DNA of 64,000 nucleotides from Bradyrhizobium liaoningense (lineage in GTDB: Bacteria > Pseudomonadota > Alphaproteobacteria > Rhizobiales > Xanthobacteraceae): contig NZ_JAFCJS010000005.1 of NCBI RefSeq assembly GCF_018130825.1, positions 248,001-312,000 on the forward strand, read 5' to 3'. This document shows positions 43,065 to 51,538 of this stretch, piece by piece. Positions within the stretch are counted from its first letter, which is position 1; each line of letters starts with the position of its first letter. The notes below the pieces were generated by a model. That model did no database searches and was not told where the DNA came from. It saw only the letters and a program-made list of their open reading frames with translations. The position numbers were made by a program, and so were the translations under genes.

Positions 43065-43877
43065 ATGGGAAGTTACGATGTGAGTGACGAGAGCCCGGAG
43101 CGGCGCTTTCGCACGTTGTTCATCTCCGACGTTCATCTCGGAGCCCGCGGTTCTCAAGCCGACCTTCTGCTCGACTTCCTGCGTTACCATGATGCCGACA
43201 CGATCTACCTCGTCGGCGACATCGTCGACGGCTGGGCGCTGAAATCGAGCTGGCACTGGCCGCAATCGCATAACGACCTCGTCCAGAAGCTTTTGCGCAA
43301 GGCGCGCAAGGGCGCCAAGATCGTCTACATCCCCGGCAATCACGACGAGTTCCTGCGCAACTATTACGGCACGCATTTCGGCGGCATCGACGTGGTCGAG
43401 AACACCGTCCACACCGGCGTGGACGGCAAGCGCTATCTCGTCATCCACGGCGACATCTTCGACCTCGTGGTGCAGAACGCGCGCTGGCTCGCCCATCTCG
43501 GCGACAAGGCCTACGACTTCGCGATCCAGATGAATCGCTTCGTCAACTTCTTCCGCCGCATGTTCGGCGTGCCCTATTGGTCGCTGTCGCAATGGGCCAA
43601 GCAGAAGGTCAAGAACGCGGTCAATTATATCGGCGCGTTCGAGCAGGCGCTCGCCGCCGAGGCGCGGCGCCACGACGCCGACGGCGTGATCTGCGGCCAC
43701 ATCCACTATGCCGTGATCCGTGACGAGGCCGGCATCCGCTACATGAATTGCGGCGACTGGGTCGAGAGCTGCACGGCCCTCGTCGAGCATGACGACGGCC
43801 ATTTCGAGATCATCACTTGGGCGGATCATTTGCAGAAGCCGGCGGAAGTCCCGCAGGTCGCAGCCAGAGCTGCATAA
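43065..43877 (+). CDS. Calcineurin-like metallophosphoesterase (UDP-2,3-diacylglucosamine diphosphatase-like)
   Basis: A 270-aa dinuclear metallophosphatase. The metal-binding motifs are in order: DVHLG (DxH), GDIVDGW (GDxxD), GNHDE (GNHD), IHGD and GHIHYA (GHxH). They fit LpxH-type enzymes or their LpxH2-like relatives. The N-terminal FISDVHLGARGSQADLLLDFLRYHDADTIYLVGDIVDGW matches proteins usually annotated as UDP-2,3-diacylglucosamine diphosphatase. Alphaproteobacteria commonly use LpxI for that step, and this gene is paired with a GT4 gene 13 nt downstream, so a different sugar-lipid phosphate substrate is possible. Confidence 0.85.
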   Translation: MGSYDVSDESPERRFRTLFISDVHLGARGSQADLLLDFLRYHDADTIYLVGDIVDGWALKSSWHWPQSHNDLVQKLLRKARKGAKIVYIPGNHDEFLRNYYGTHFGGIDVVENTVHTGVDGKRYLVIHGDIFDLVVQNARWLAHLGDKAYDFAIQMNRFVNFFRRMFGVPYWSLSQWAKQKVKNAVNYIGAFEQALAAEARRHDADGVICGHIHYAVIRDEAGIRYMNCGDWVESCTALVEHDDGHFEIITWADHLQKPAEVPQVAARAA

Positions 43878-43890
43878 CAAGGGCCACTTG

Positions 43891-44949
43891 ATGCGCATCC
43901 TGGTCGCGACCGACGCCTGGCACCCGCAAGTCAACGGTGTGGTTCGGACGCTGACCAAGCTGGCTGATGCCGCCAAGGGGCTTAGCGTTGAAGGTCTTGG
44001 CGTCGAGTTCACGTTCCTGACGCCGCAATCGTTCCGCACCTTCGCGATGCCGAGCTATCGCGACGTGCGCCTCGCGATGCCGCGGCCGGCGCGGATCGCG
44101 AGACTGATCGAGGAGGCGCGCCCCGACAGCATCCACATCGCGACCGAAGGGCCGATCGGCCTGATCGTCCGCCGCTATTGCCGCCAGCGCAAGCTGCCGT
44201 TCACGACCAGCTTCCACACCCGCTTTCCCGAATATGTCCGCGCACGCGTGCCGGTCCCGGGCTCGCTGATCTGGCGGGCGCTGCGCCGTTTCCATGCGCC
44301 CAGCCGCGCCGTCATGGCGGCGACGCCGGCGCTCGCCCACGAACTGACCGAGCGCGGTTTCGACAATGTCGTGCTGTGGCCGCGCGGCGTCGACACCGGC
44401 CTGTTCCACCCCCGCGCCGTCGACCTCTGCCTGCCGGCGCCGGTGTTCCTGTCGGTCGGCCGCGTCGCGGTGGAGAAGAATCTCGAGGCCTTCCTCGCCC
44501 TCGATTTGCCCGGCACCAAGGTCATCGTCGGCGACGGCCCGGCGCGCGCCGCGCTCGAAGAGGCCTATCCCGATGCGATCTTCCTCGGTGAGAAGCACGG
44601 CGAGGCGCTGGCGGAAATCTATGCCGCGGCCGACGTGTTCGTGTTCCCCAGCAAGACCGACACGTTTGGCCTGGTCCTGCTGGAGGCGCTGGCGAGCGGC
44701 CTGCCGGTCGCGGCCTTCCCCGTGAAGGGTCCCCGCGACGTCATCGGCGATGCACCGGTCGGCGCTCTCGATCACGATCTGCGCAGTGCCTGCTTCGCCG
44801 CGCTCGGTGTCTCCCGGCAGGATTGCGTCGAATTCGCCGCCAACTACACCTGGGAGGCCTCGGCGCGGGTCTTCATCGACAGCATCCAGGCGGTCGGGGC
44901 GGTGATATCGGGCAGGAATGGGGCGGAGCCGGTTAGTTTCGTAGCCTGA
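43891..44949 (+). CDS. GT4 glycosyltransferase (alpha-mannosyltransferase-like)
   Basis: A 352-aa GT-B glycosyltransferase. The N-terminal MRILVATDAWHPQVNGVVRTL, FTTSFHTRFPEYVRAR and LWPRGVDTGLFHP are typical of GDP-mannose-dependent MgtA/PimB-like enzymes. The donor motif PSKTDTFGLVLLEALASGLPVAAFPV carries the E-x7-E pair. It begins 13 nt after the metallophosphatase stop, so both are one transcription unit, probably for a membrane glycolipid. ATG 43891 was chosen on family N-terminus; the upstream open frame overlaps the phosphatase gene. Confidence 0.87.
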   Translation: MRILVATDAWHPQVNGVVRTLTKLADAAKGLSVEGLGVEFTFLTPQSFRTFAMPSYRDVRLAMPRPARIARLIEEARPDSIHIATEGPIGLIVRRYCRQRKLPFTTSFHTRFPEYVRARVPVPGSLIWRALRRFHAPSRAVMAATPALAHELTERGFDNVVLWPRGVDTGLFHPRAVDLCLPAPVFLSVGRVAVEKNLEAFLALDLPGTKVIVGDGPARAALEEAYPDAIFLGEKHGEALAEIYAAADVFVFPSKTDTFGLVLLEALASGLPVAAFPVKGPRDVIGDAPVGALDHDLRSACFAALGVSRQDCVEFAANYTWEASARVFIDSIQAVGAVISGRNGAEPVSFVA

Positions 44950-45013
44950 AAACCAGGACGCATCGCGCGGAGGTGTCTTGCCCGGGCCTCACTGGCCGCG
45001 ATAACATTCCGCC

Positions 45014-45997
45014 ATGACCGAACAGCTCCTTCCGGTCGGCCCCGCCGACATCGATGCCGCAGCGCGCGTGATCGCGCCCTACGCCATCCGCACCCCGCTG
45101 TTGTCCTTTCCCGTGCTCAACGAGCGTGTCGGTGCCAAAGTGTTCCTGAAGCCGGAGATGCTCCAGCGCACCGGCTCCTTCAAGTTCCGCGGCGCCTTCA
45201 ACAAGGTGTTCTCGATCCCGCAGGACAAGCGCGCCGGCGGCGTGGTCGCGTTCTCCTCCGGCAACCATGCCCAGGGCGTGGCGGCCGCCGCAAAGATCCT
45301 CGACATGCAGGCGACCATCGTGATGCCCGCGGACGCGCCGCTGTCCAAGCGCGAGCGCACCAAGTCCTACGGTGCCGAAGTGGTGCTGTATGATCGCTAC
45401 AACGACGACCGCGAGGCGATCTCGCGCGGCATCGCGGAGAAGCGCGGCGCGACGCTTGTCAAACCCTATGACGATCCCTTCGTGATCGCAGGGCAGGGCA
45501 CCGCCGGCCGCGAGATCGCGGAGGACATGGCAACGCTCGGCCTCAGCCCCGACATCGTGGTGGCGCCGGCCTCCGGCGGCGGCCTGATCGCGGGCGTCGC
45601 GACGGCCGTGAAGGCGCGCTATCCGCAAGCCGAGATCGTGGTGGCCGAGCCCGAGGCGTTCGACGATCACGGCATCTCCCTGACCGCCGGCCATCGCGAG
45701 CCGCATCCGCCGGCAGGCCGGACCATCTGCGATGCGCTGATGGCGCTGATGCCTGGCGAGATGACCTTTGCGATCAACAGCAAGCTGCTCGCGCGCGGTG
45801 TCACCGCGTCGGACAAGGAAGTCGGCGCGGCCGTGGCGTTCGCCTATCGCGAGCTGAAGCTGGTGGTCGAGCCGGGCGGTGCCGTCGGCCTTGCCGCGCT
45901 GCTTGCGGGACGCCTCGACGTTGCCGGCAAGAACGTGGTCATCGTGCTGTCAGGCGGCAATGTTGACGCTGATCTGTTCGCCGAGCTGGTGGCCTGA
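45014..45997 (+). CDS. Threonine/serine dehydratase (catabolic type, no ACT domain)
   Basis: A 327-aa PLP fold-type II enzyme that deaminates threonine or serine to the 2-oxo acid. Lys57 in TGSFKFRGAFNK is the PLP Lys, SSGNHAQGVA binds the cofactor, and ASGGGLIAGVATAV forms the PLP phosphate loop. The C-terminal regulatory ACT domain of biosynthetic IlvA is missing, as in catabolic TdcB or serine racemase-like enzymes. No partner genes are evident. A palindromic repeat follows. Confidence 0.9.
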   Translation: MTEQLLPVGPADIDAAARVIAPYAIRTPLLSFPVLNERVGAKVFLKPEMLQRTGSFKFRGAFNKVFSIPQDKRAGGVVAFSSGNHAQGVAAAAKILDMQATIVMPADAPLSKRERTKSYGAEVVLYDRYNDDREAISRGIAEKRGATLVKPYDDPFVIAGQGTAGREIAEDMATLGLSPDIVVAPASGGGLIAGVATAVKARYPQAEIVVAEPEAFDDHGISLTAGHREPHPPAGRTICDALMALMPGEMTFAINSKLLARGVTASDKEVGAAVAFAYRELKLVVEPGGAVGLAALLAGRLDVAGKNVVIVLSGGNVDADLFAELVA

Positions 45998-46015
45998 GAG
46001 CGGTTTCCCTGCCGC

Positions 46016-46146
46016 CATCCTTCGAGACGCCCGCTTTGCGGGCTCCTCAGGATGAGGACGGAGTGTGTGGCAACAGTTCAACCGGCACCGATGCTCATTA
46101 GCCTCATCCCGAGGAGACCGCGAAGCGGTCGTCTCGAAGGACGAGG
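46016..46146. repeat. Inverted pair of CATCCTTCGAGACG palindromes
   Basis: The left arm (46016-46058) and right arm (46102-46146) are inverted near-copies of a 43-bp unit that itself folds (CCTTCGAGACGCCCG...CGGGCTCCTCAGGATGAGG). Single relatives lie at 32476 and 51230. The pair lies between the convergent dehydratase and orthocaspase genes. Confidence 0.8.
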
Positions 46147-46183
46147 CGTGCGCACAGGCCCATGTCTATTCCCAGACATGAAG

Positions 46184-46213
46184 AAGGGGCAGAGCGTTTC
46201 CGCTCTGCCCCTT
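46184..46213 (-). terminator. Strong hairpin terminator after orthocaspase gene
   Basis: A perfect 13-bp stem (AAGGGGCAGAGCG / CGCTCTGCCCCTT) with a 4-nt loop lies 20 nt past the stop of the minus-strand gene. Pyrimidine-rich sequence follows on both sides, so it may work in both directions. Confidence 0.8.
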
Positions 46214-46233
46214 TGTCGTTTCGCTCGCCGCGA

Positions 46234-48030
46234 TCAGTGCATGAAGCCGCGGTGGTTGTTGCCGCCGCCCATGCTCGGGGCCTGGTTCATCGACTGGCGG
46301 AAGTTGTTGTTGCTGTTGACCATGCGGTTCGGCGTCGTGTTGAGCTGCGGACGGTTGGTCTGCGGGTTGTTCTGGACCTGCACCTTGTTCACCGGATTGT
46401 TGTTGAGCTTCACGATGCCGGTGTTGCCGTTGTTGACGCGGATCGGGTTGTTCTGCGTCTGAACAGGCTTCACGTCGACAGTCGTGCCACCCTTGCCGAC
46501 ATTCACCGGCATGCTCACGATCTTGCCCGGATTGCCGTTTGCGTTGCCGGCGTTCGGCTTGGTGTTGGTCACGGGCAGCGTCACGATCTTGCCGGTGCCG
46601 CCAGTGTTGGTCGTGTTGGTGGGCGCAGGCAGGGTGACGATCTTGCCCGGGGTCTGCGACGGCGTGCCGTTCGGCTGGTTGTTGCCGGCCGGCAGGCCCC
46701 CGACCTGGCCGCCGTTGCCGAGCTTGCCGATGACGTTGCCGTCGACCGGCTTCTGCACGACGGGCAGGTTGCCATTGACCTGTGCACCACCATTGCCCTG
46801 CATCAGCGGCATGTATTTGGGCTGGCCGAGATTGCCCATCTTGAAGACCGGGGCAATGTTCTGCGGCGCCAGGAACTTGGTCGGCTGCATCAGGGGGATC
46901 AGCTTGGGCTGGGCTGCGAGCTTCAGTGCGGACACGGCATAGGGGCTGGTGCCGTAGCTGTCGTAGAAGGTCTGGTAGCCGAGCGGCGAATTCGCGAGCA
47001 CGGCCTTATGCCAGGCCTGCGAGATCAAGAGGTTCGAGAGCAGCCAGCGGATGTGGTCGCACAGCGGGTCGTGCGGATACATCCGGATGAACTCCTGATA
47101 GTACTCCGGCCGTCCCTCGGACACGACGTAGTCATAGGCCTGACGCGTCGAGCGGCTCGGCAAATTGGAAGCCATCTGCACCACGGGCGCATTCACCGGC
47201 GCGCGGTTGGCGGCCACCGCGGTGTCGCCGAAGAAGGTGAAGTCGGACGTGAGCGAGGAGCTCTCCCACGGAATCTGTGCGCCGCTGGTAGTCTGGTTCA
47301 CCTGGAGACGCACGCGCTTGAACAGCTGCTCGATCGGCACGTTGGGCTCGCGCGCGACGTTCAGGAAGGCCTGCGTGTAGGGGCTGTGGCCGCCGGTGCC
47401 GTCCTGTGCCTCGGCGCCCGGCGCGGTCGAATAGCCGACGATCGAGCCGTTCGGCGCATCGACGATGGCAAGGCCGCGGCCGGCGTCGTTGACGGACGGG
47501 AAGGGGTTGTTGCGGCAGGCATCGAGGATGACGATGCGCATGCGGCTCGGGATCGTCTCCAGCGTCGACATCACGTCGACGAGGCGCACCGAATTGTTGA
47601 CGAGCTCGGTGGGGCTGGACACCCTCGCATCGACCGGAACGAGATAGTTCTCGCCGGCGAGCTGCACGCCGTGACCGGCGTAGTAGACCATCGCCACCGT
47701 GTTCGGACCGCGCGCGGACACTTTTGCGGAGAAGTCCTGCACCACGCGGAGCATGTCGTTCTGGCCGAGGTCGGTTGCCGAGACCACCTCGAAGCCGGCG
47801 GAGTTCAGGAACTGCGCCATCGATTGGGCGTCATTGTCGGGATTGGCGAGCTGCGGCGCGTTCTGGTAGTTCGAGTTGCCGATCACCAGCGCCACGCGCT
47901 GCTCCGGCCCTTGCAGGGCGGTTGGCGCCGGCTGGACCGGGGCGACTTGCGCGGACACAGGGCCGCAGGCAAAGCCGAACAGGCTTCCCACGAGGCTGGC
48001 CGTCATCAGGAAAGGTCTTAGGCGGAACAT
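46234..48030 (-). CDS. Secreted caspase-family (peptidase C14) orthocaspase with Asn-rich repetitive tail
   Basis: A 598-aa protein. The signal peptide (MFRLRPFLMTASLVGSLFGFACGPVSAQ) is followed by a caspase-hemoglobinase p20 domain (about 44-270) with the catalytic His120 in YYAGHGVQL and Cys172 in ILDACRNNPF; both are present, so it should be an active Arg/Lys-type protease. A linker (290-375) follows, then a low-complexity tail (380-598) rich in Asn, Pro, Gly and Gln. The tail has a repeated GKIVTLP unit at 462, 480 and 502 and ends in GGGNNHRGFMH. AAAGGAGCACGCC precedes ATG 48030. It is monocistronic. Target and trigger are unknown. Confidence 0.9.
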   Translation of the reverse strand: MFRLRPFLMTASLVGSLFGFACGPVSAQVAPVQPAPTALQGPEQRVALVIGNSNYQNAPQLANPDNDAQSMAQFLNSAGFEVVSATDLGQNDMLRVVQDFSAKVSARGPNTVAMVYYAGHGVQLAGENYLVPVDARVSSPTELVNNSVRLVDVMSTLETIPSRMRIVILDACRNNPFPSVNDAGRGLAIVDAPNGSIVGYSTAPGAEAQDGTGGHSPYTQAFLNVAREPNVPIEQLFKRVRLQVNQTTSGAQIPWESSSLTSDFTFFGDTAVAANRAPVNAPVVQMASNLPSRSTRQAYDYVVSEGRPEYYQEFIRMYPHDPLCDHIRWLLSNLLISQAWHKAVLANSPLGYQTFYDSYGTSPYAVSALKLAAQPKLIPLMQPTKFLAPQNIAPVFKMGNLGQPKYMPLMQGNGGAQVNGNLPVVQKPVDGNVIGKLGNGGQVGGLPAGNNQPNGTPSQTPGKIVTLPAPTNTTNTGGTGKIVTLPVTNTKPNAGNANGNPGKIVSMPVNVGKGGTTVDVKPVQTQNNPIRVNNGNTGIVKLNNNPVNKVQVQNNPQTNRPQLNTTPNRMVNSNNNFRQSMNQAPSMGGGNNHRGFMH

Positions 48031-48216
48031 GGCGTGCTCCTTTCGGCACTGATCTCGATGCGAGATTGGTTGCGAGGCAGACTGGCCGCGTTCGAGTTCG
48101 GGGTCCGTGATCCCTGTCACCATGGTAGGCTGCGTGATCTGAATCACGCTTGGAACCTGCTATGGTGAATGGCCGGTTCTGCGGCGAAGAACATGCTCCG
48201 GGGGATGTGCCGTCAC

Positions 48217-48657
48217 ATGCTGAAATCGATCGATCCGATCCTCACGCCCGATCTGCTCTGGCTGCTCGCCTCGATGGGGCACGGCGACGACCTGGTTTTC
48301 GTCGATGCCAATCATCCCGCGACCCGTATCGCCCGGAGCACGACGTCGCAGCGCCTGATCCAGCTGCCGGGCATGAGCATGGAGACCGCCATCCGCGCCA
48401 TCATGTCGGTCTATCCGCTCGACGATTTCGATCCTGATCCGGTGCGCGTGATGATGCCGGTCGACGATCCCGATCGCGTGCCCGAGGTGCAGCGCGCCGT
48501 GCTCGCGGAGATCGAGCGCGCTGTTGGCCGCACTGTCACTCCCGGCAAGCTCTCGCGTCCGGATTTTTATCGCGCGGCGGCAGCGGGCTTCGGCGTGGTG
48601 CAGGTGGGGGACAGCAGGGGCTATGGCTGCTTCCTGATCCGCAAGGGTGTGATCTGA
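48217..48657 (+). CDS. RbsD/FucU family sugar mutarotase-like protein
   Basis: A 146-aa cytosolic protein of the RbsD/FucU fold (pyranose mutarotase). It starts MLKSIDPILTPDLLWLLASMGHGDDLVFVDANHP, with the family's conserved His/Asp pattern (MGHGD...DAN), and ends GYGCFLIRKGVI. FucU members convert alpha- to beta-L-fucose anomers. No sugar-transport or fucose genes are adjacent, so the sugar is unknown. ATG 48217 fits the family N-terminus; in-frame ATGs at 48205 and 48169 are alternatives. Confidence 0.85.
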   Translation: MLKSIDPILTPDLLWLLASMGHGDDLVFVDANHPATRIARSTTSQRLIQLPGMSMETAIRAIMSVYPLDDFDPDPVRVMMPVDDPDRVPEVQRAVLAEIERAVGRTVTPGKLSRPDFYRAAAAGFGVVQVGDSRGYGCFLIRKGVI

Positions 48658-48723
48658 ATCGTGATGAGATTGGGGCGAACGGTCATCGCGCTTCAGGCTG
48701 CTGTTTGAACATATCTCCGCGCT

Positions 48724-48826
48724 AAAGCATGATCCGGAAAAGTGCGAAGCGGTTTTCCGGAAAGATCATGCGCAAGCAACAACTCAAAGCGCGATGACGA
48801 TCCATCCAAATCTCATCGCGCTTTAG
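48724..48826. repeat. Roughly 100-bp dispersed repeat, copy 2 (inverted relative to 34979)
   Basis: Read on the minus strand this matches 34979-35077 nearly base for base, with the same TTTCCGGAAAACCGC...TTTTCCGGATCATGC hairpin. A degenerate partial copy precedes it at 48660-48715 (GTGATGAGATTGGGGCGAACGGTCATCGCGC). Confidence 0.85.
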
Positions 48827-50511
48827 CCCCGCCCCACCAGATGAGTCGCCGAGCGCCAGGCGTGCTGCGACAGGGCTTCGAGGTTTCGCACCGCCTCGAC
48901 ACGAAGCAGAGCGGCGTCGGCGGTCAGGGTTCCATTGGCCACCGCACCGAGCGTCGCACTGCGATGGGTGCGCAGCATTTCAGCGAGCTGTGTCGTACAA
49001 CGCTCGAGCTCGGCGATCGCCTCGTCTGGCGGGTCGGCGCGCGGACCGGCCATGGCGTCGCCGGCACGTGAGGCGGGTACGGCGTGCGGCGATCCGTCGA
49101 CGCGGGGCGGCGCCGCCACGCCGCGCGCAATCGCAGCCGCGCTTCGCATGATTTCGGCACATAGCTCTCCGGCGCGGATGTCCTCCGGTCCGCCTGCCAC
49201 CGAAGCGAAATTGTCTCCTCCACTTGCGAGGTCCGTCAGCCGGGACGCGTCGTCGAGGGCGTGCAGCGTGCTCGTCAGACGCTGTTGCTCGTCGTCGGTC
49301 TCGGGCGGTCCAGCTACATCCGACAGGAATATTTGTGCCTGGCGCACGGCATCGGCCGCTTCCTCTACGGATACAGGGTCCTTCCCCAGGCGTATCGATC
49401 CAGAGCGGCCGGCCAGTTTCGCCTCGACCGAACTGCACACCGTCAAGAGCACGCGCGCGATCGTGCGCCGTACCGCTTCCACCGCCACGATCGGGGTCTC
49501 AAGCGACGAAGGATCGAGACATCGCGTCAGCGGCGAGCCGCGCTCGGGCAGAATCCGTTCGACCAGTCGCGTGAACGGGTGGATCAGGGGCAGCAGGACC
49601 GCGACGCCGACGACGTTGAAGGCCGTGTGGTAGCCGGCGAGCAGCGTGACGCCGTCGATCGTGTCAGAGGCGCGCAGCAGCATGGGCGTTACGATGGGAA
49701 AAGCCACCAAAGCGATGAGTGCGGCAATCAGCTTGAAAAGAACATAGGCGATGGCCAGCCGCTTCGCGGTCGGGCTCGCGCCGATCGCGGCTAGGGCGGA
49801 ACTCGTCGCTGTTCCGATGTTCTGGCCGATGATCAGGGCGCAGGCCTGGTCCAACCCGATCGCGCCCGCGAAATAGGCGGACAGGGTCACCGCGATCGCG
49901 GCCGTCGACGATTGCATCAGCGCGGTCATGACCAATCCGATCACGACCAGCGCCAGCACGCCGAACAGGCCTGACCACCATGAGACCCCGGAACTGCCGA
50001 GGACTGCGGGCAGGTCCGCCGGGTGCAATCGTTCAGCCAGGCCGCCCATGCCCTGCTGCAGGGTTGTCAAGCCGAACAGCACAAGTCCGAAGCCGGCGAG
50101 CGCGGCGCCGACCCCGGAGATTCGTCCTTTGCCGAGAAGCTTGGTCAACGCGCCGACGAAGATCATCGGCAGCGCCGCGGCCGTGAGCGAGACGCGGACG
50201 CCGATCAGCGCGACCAGCCAGCCGGTCCCGGTGGTGCCGATATTCGCGCCGAAGACGAGGCTCAACCCCTGCTGGAAGGTCAAGAGGCCGGCGCTGACGA
50301 GACCGATCGTCGTCATGGTCGTTGCGCTGGAGGACTGCACCAGCAGCGTGACCACGGCCCCCCAAAACGAGCCAAGCAGCGGCGTCGACGCAGCCTTGCC
50401 GAGCACCGTGCGTAGCGCAGAGCCGGCCAGCGTCTTCAGGCCCTCCGTCATCACGGTCATGCCGAGCAGGAAGAGACCTACCCCGCCGAGCGTCGAAATC
50501 GCCGTGGACAT
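48823..50511 (-). CDS. Na/Pi cotransporter family protein with PhoU-like C-terminal domain
   Basis: A 562-aa inner-membrane protein. Two inverted Na_Pi_cotrans repeats are seen, each with the QSS motif: LLVQSSSATTMTTIG (first) and ALMQSSTAAIAVTL (second), plus the paired GANIGTT and GQNIGTA stretches. About 8-9 TM helices end near residue 320, and a helical cytoplasmic PhoU-like domain covers about 370-562. Family members take up phosphate with sodium. No pho-regulon genes are adjacent. A possible ribosome-binding site (GGAAGGAGCACAC) precedes the ATG. Confidence 0.9.
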   Translation of the reverse strand: MSTAISTLGGVGLFLLGMTVMTEGLKTLAGSALRTVLGKAASTPLLGSFWGAVVTLLVQSSSATTMTTIGLVSAGLLTFQQGLSLVFGANIGTTGTGWLVALIGVRVSLTAAALPMIFVGALTKLLGKGRISGVGAALAGFGLVLFGLTTLQQGMGGLAERLHPADLPAVLGSSGVSWWSGLFGVLALVVIGLVMTALMQSSTAAIAVTLSAYFAGAIGLDQACALIIGQNIGTATSSALAAIGASPTAKRLAIAYVLFKLIAALIALVAFPIVTPMLLRASDTIDGVTLLAGYHTAFNVVGVAVLLPLIHPFTRLVERILPERGSPLTRCLDPSSLETPIVAVEAVRRTIARVLLTVCSSVEAKLAGRSGSIRLGKDPVSVEEAADAVRQAQIFLSDVAGPPETDDEQQRLTSTLHALDDASRLTDLASGGDNFASVAGGPEDIRAGELCAEIMRSAAAIARGVAAPPRVDGSPHAVPASRAGDAMAGPRADPPDEAIAELERCTTQLAEMLRTHRSATLGAVANGTLTADAALLRVEAVRNLEALSQHAWRSATHLVGRG

Positions 50512-50803
50512 GTGTGCTCCTTCCGACAGGGCACCACGAATAGTGAAGCAGACAGTACAGCAACCGAGTGCTGATGGGTCGGGTCAATTATTGCACGATG
50601 GTCGGGCTTCCCGCGTTTCGGATGGGCGTGATCAGCCGGGGGACGTCATCAGATCGGTCAGCCACCCGATCGCCGCGAGCCAACGCACAACGATTCCGCG
50701 AAAGCCGGCATGGCTGCGTGTGCGGGATATTGACCGAGGCGGCGAAAAGCCTCGCACTCGAATTTGAGTGGCCTGCCTGCATTTGATTGTCTATGGTCGA
50801 TCC
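50512..50803. other. Gene-free divergent promoter region
   Basis: This 292-nt gap lies between the divergent Na/Pi cotransporter gene and the small secreted-protein gene. I see no ORF, palindrome or repeat of note; it should hold both promoters. Confidence 0.5.
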
Positions 50804-51163
50804 ATGTCTCGTCTTGTGTGTCTATTCGTTGCTGTCATCCTGTCTCTGCTGCCCGCTGTCGCGACCGCTGAGCCCGTGCAAAAGCGCCCCAAGCCGGTCT
50901 GGAAGGGCTACGGATTCCTGCCCGGCTATCGTCAGCCGCTGAGCAACAGCATTCCGCTCTACAAGCAGAAGGACGCCATGCGGCGCCTCGCGCGCAGTGA
51001 ACGCCGCCATTGGTACATCGACCCGGTTCCGCAGTATTACCGCTGGGACGGCGAGTGGCACTATTTCGGCCGGCCCGGCTTCGGCGGCGGCCGCTACAAC
51101 GGCGGCAGCTTTGGTCCGTGCTGGACGCGGACGCCGATCGGGGCGGTGTGGAATTGCGGGTGA
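50804..51163 (+). CDS. Hypothetical secreted small protein
   Basis: A 119-aa protein with a clear signal peptide (MSRLVCLFVAVILSLLPAVATA, cleavage before EPVQK). The mature part is basic and rich in aromatic residues and Gly (GYGFLPGYRQP, WYIDPVPQYYRWDGEWHYFG, GFGGGRYNGGSFGPCW) and contains two Cys near the end. I do not recognise a named family. It is expected in the periplasm or outer envelope and is monocistronic. Confidence 0.7.
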   Translation: MSRLVCLFVAVILSLLPAVATAEPVQKRPKPVWKGYGFLPGYRQPLSNSIPLYKQKDAMRRLARSERRHWYIDPVPQYYRWDGEWHYFGRPGFGGGRYNGGSFGPCWTRTPIGAVWNCG

Positions 51164-51538
51164 GCGCGAGCGGCTAGGGGAAACGCCTGATCACCTCGAT
51201 CAATCCGACGATTGCGGCATTGAACGGTTCATCCTTCGAGGCTCCCCGCACGATGCTGCGCATCGTGCGCCTCGCACCTCAGGATGCCGGAATTGGTACT
51301 GTCGTCATTGCGAGCGCAGCGAAGCGACGAGGCAATCCAGAGTCTGTCCGCGGAGGGATTCTGGATTGCTTCGCTGCGCTCGCAATGACGATGTGGAGGG
51401 AGCATCGCTTGACGCGGTCCACACGAAAAGCATCGCGTGGCGGTTTCAACCGTAACCAAATTGAGCCCAGCTGAAACGCAGCTGTCGTCTGCGTGCACTA
51501 ACTCACCGGCACCTCGGGTTTCGGATGGAGTTGCCGGC
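51164..51538. other. Gene-free 375-nt stretch with two repeat elements
   Basis: It holds a CATCCTTCGAG-type palindrome (51230-51286) and a CGTCATTGCGAG-type palindrome (51303-51391). The final 150 nt should contain the SDR promoter. No real ORF is seen. Confidence 0.6.
51303..51391. repeat. CGTCATTGCGAGCGCAGCGAAGC palindromic repeat, copy 1
   Basis: An inverted repeat whose ends are CGTCATTGCGAGCGCAGCGAAG and CTTCGCTGCGCTCGCAATGACG. A second copy of the same family is at 58954-59040. Confidence 0.85.

Noticed and set aside
46162..48021. 619-codon plus-strand open frame opposite the orthocaspase
   Set aside because: It is Arg/His/Val-rich with no recognisable domain, while the opposite strand has a signal peptide, catalytic residues and a ribosome-binding site.
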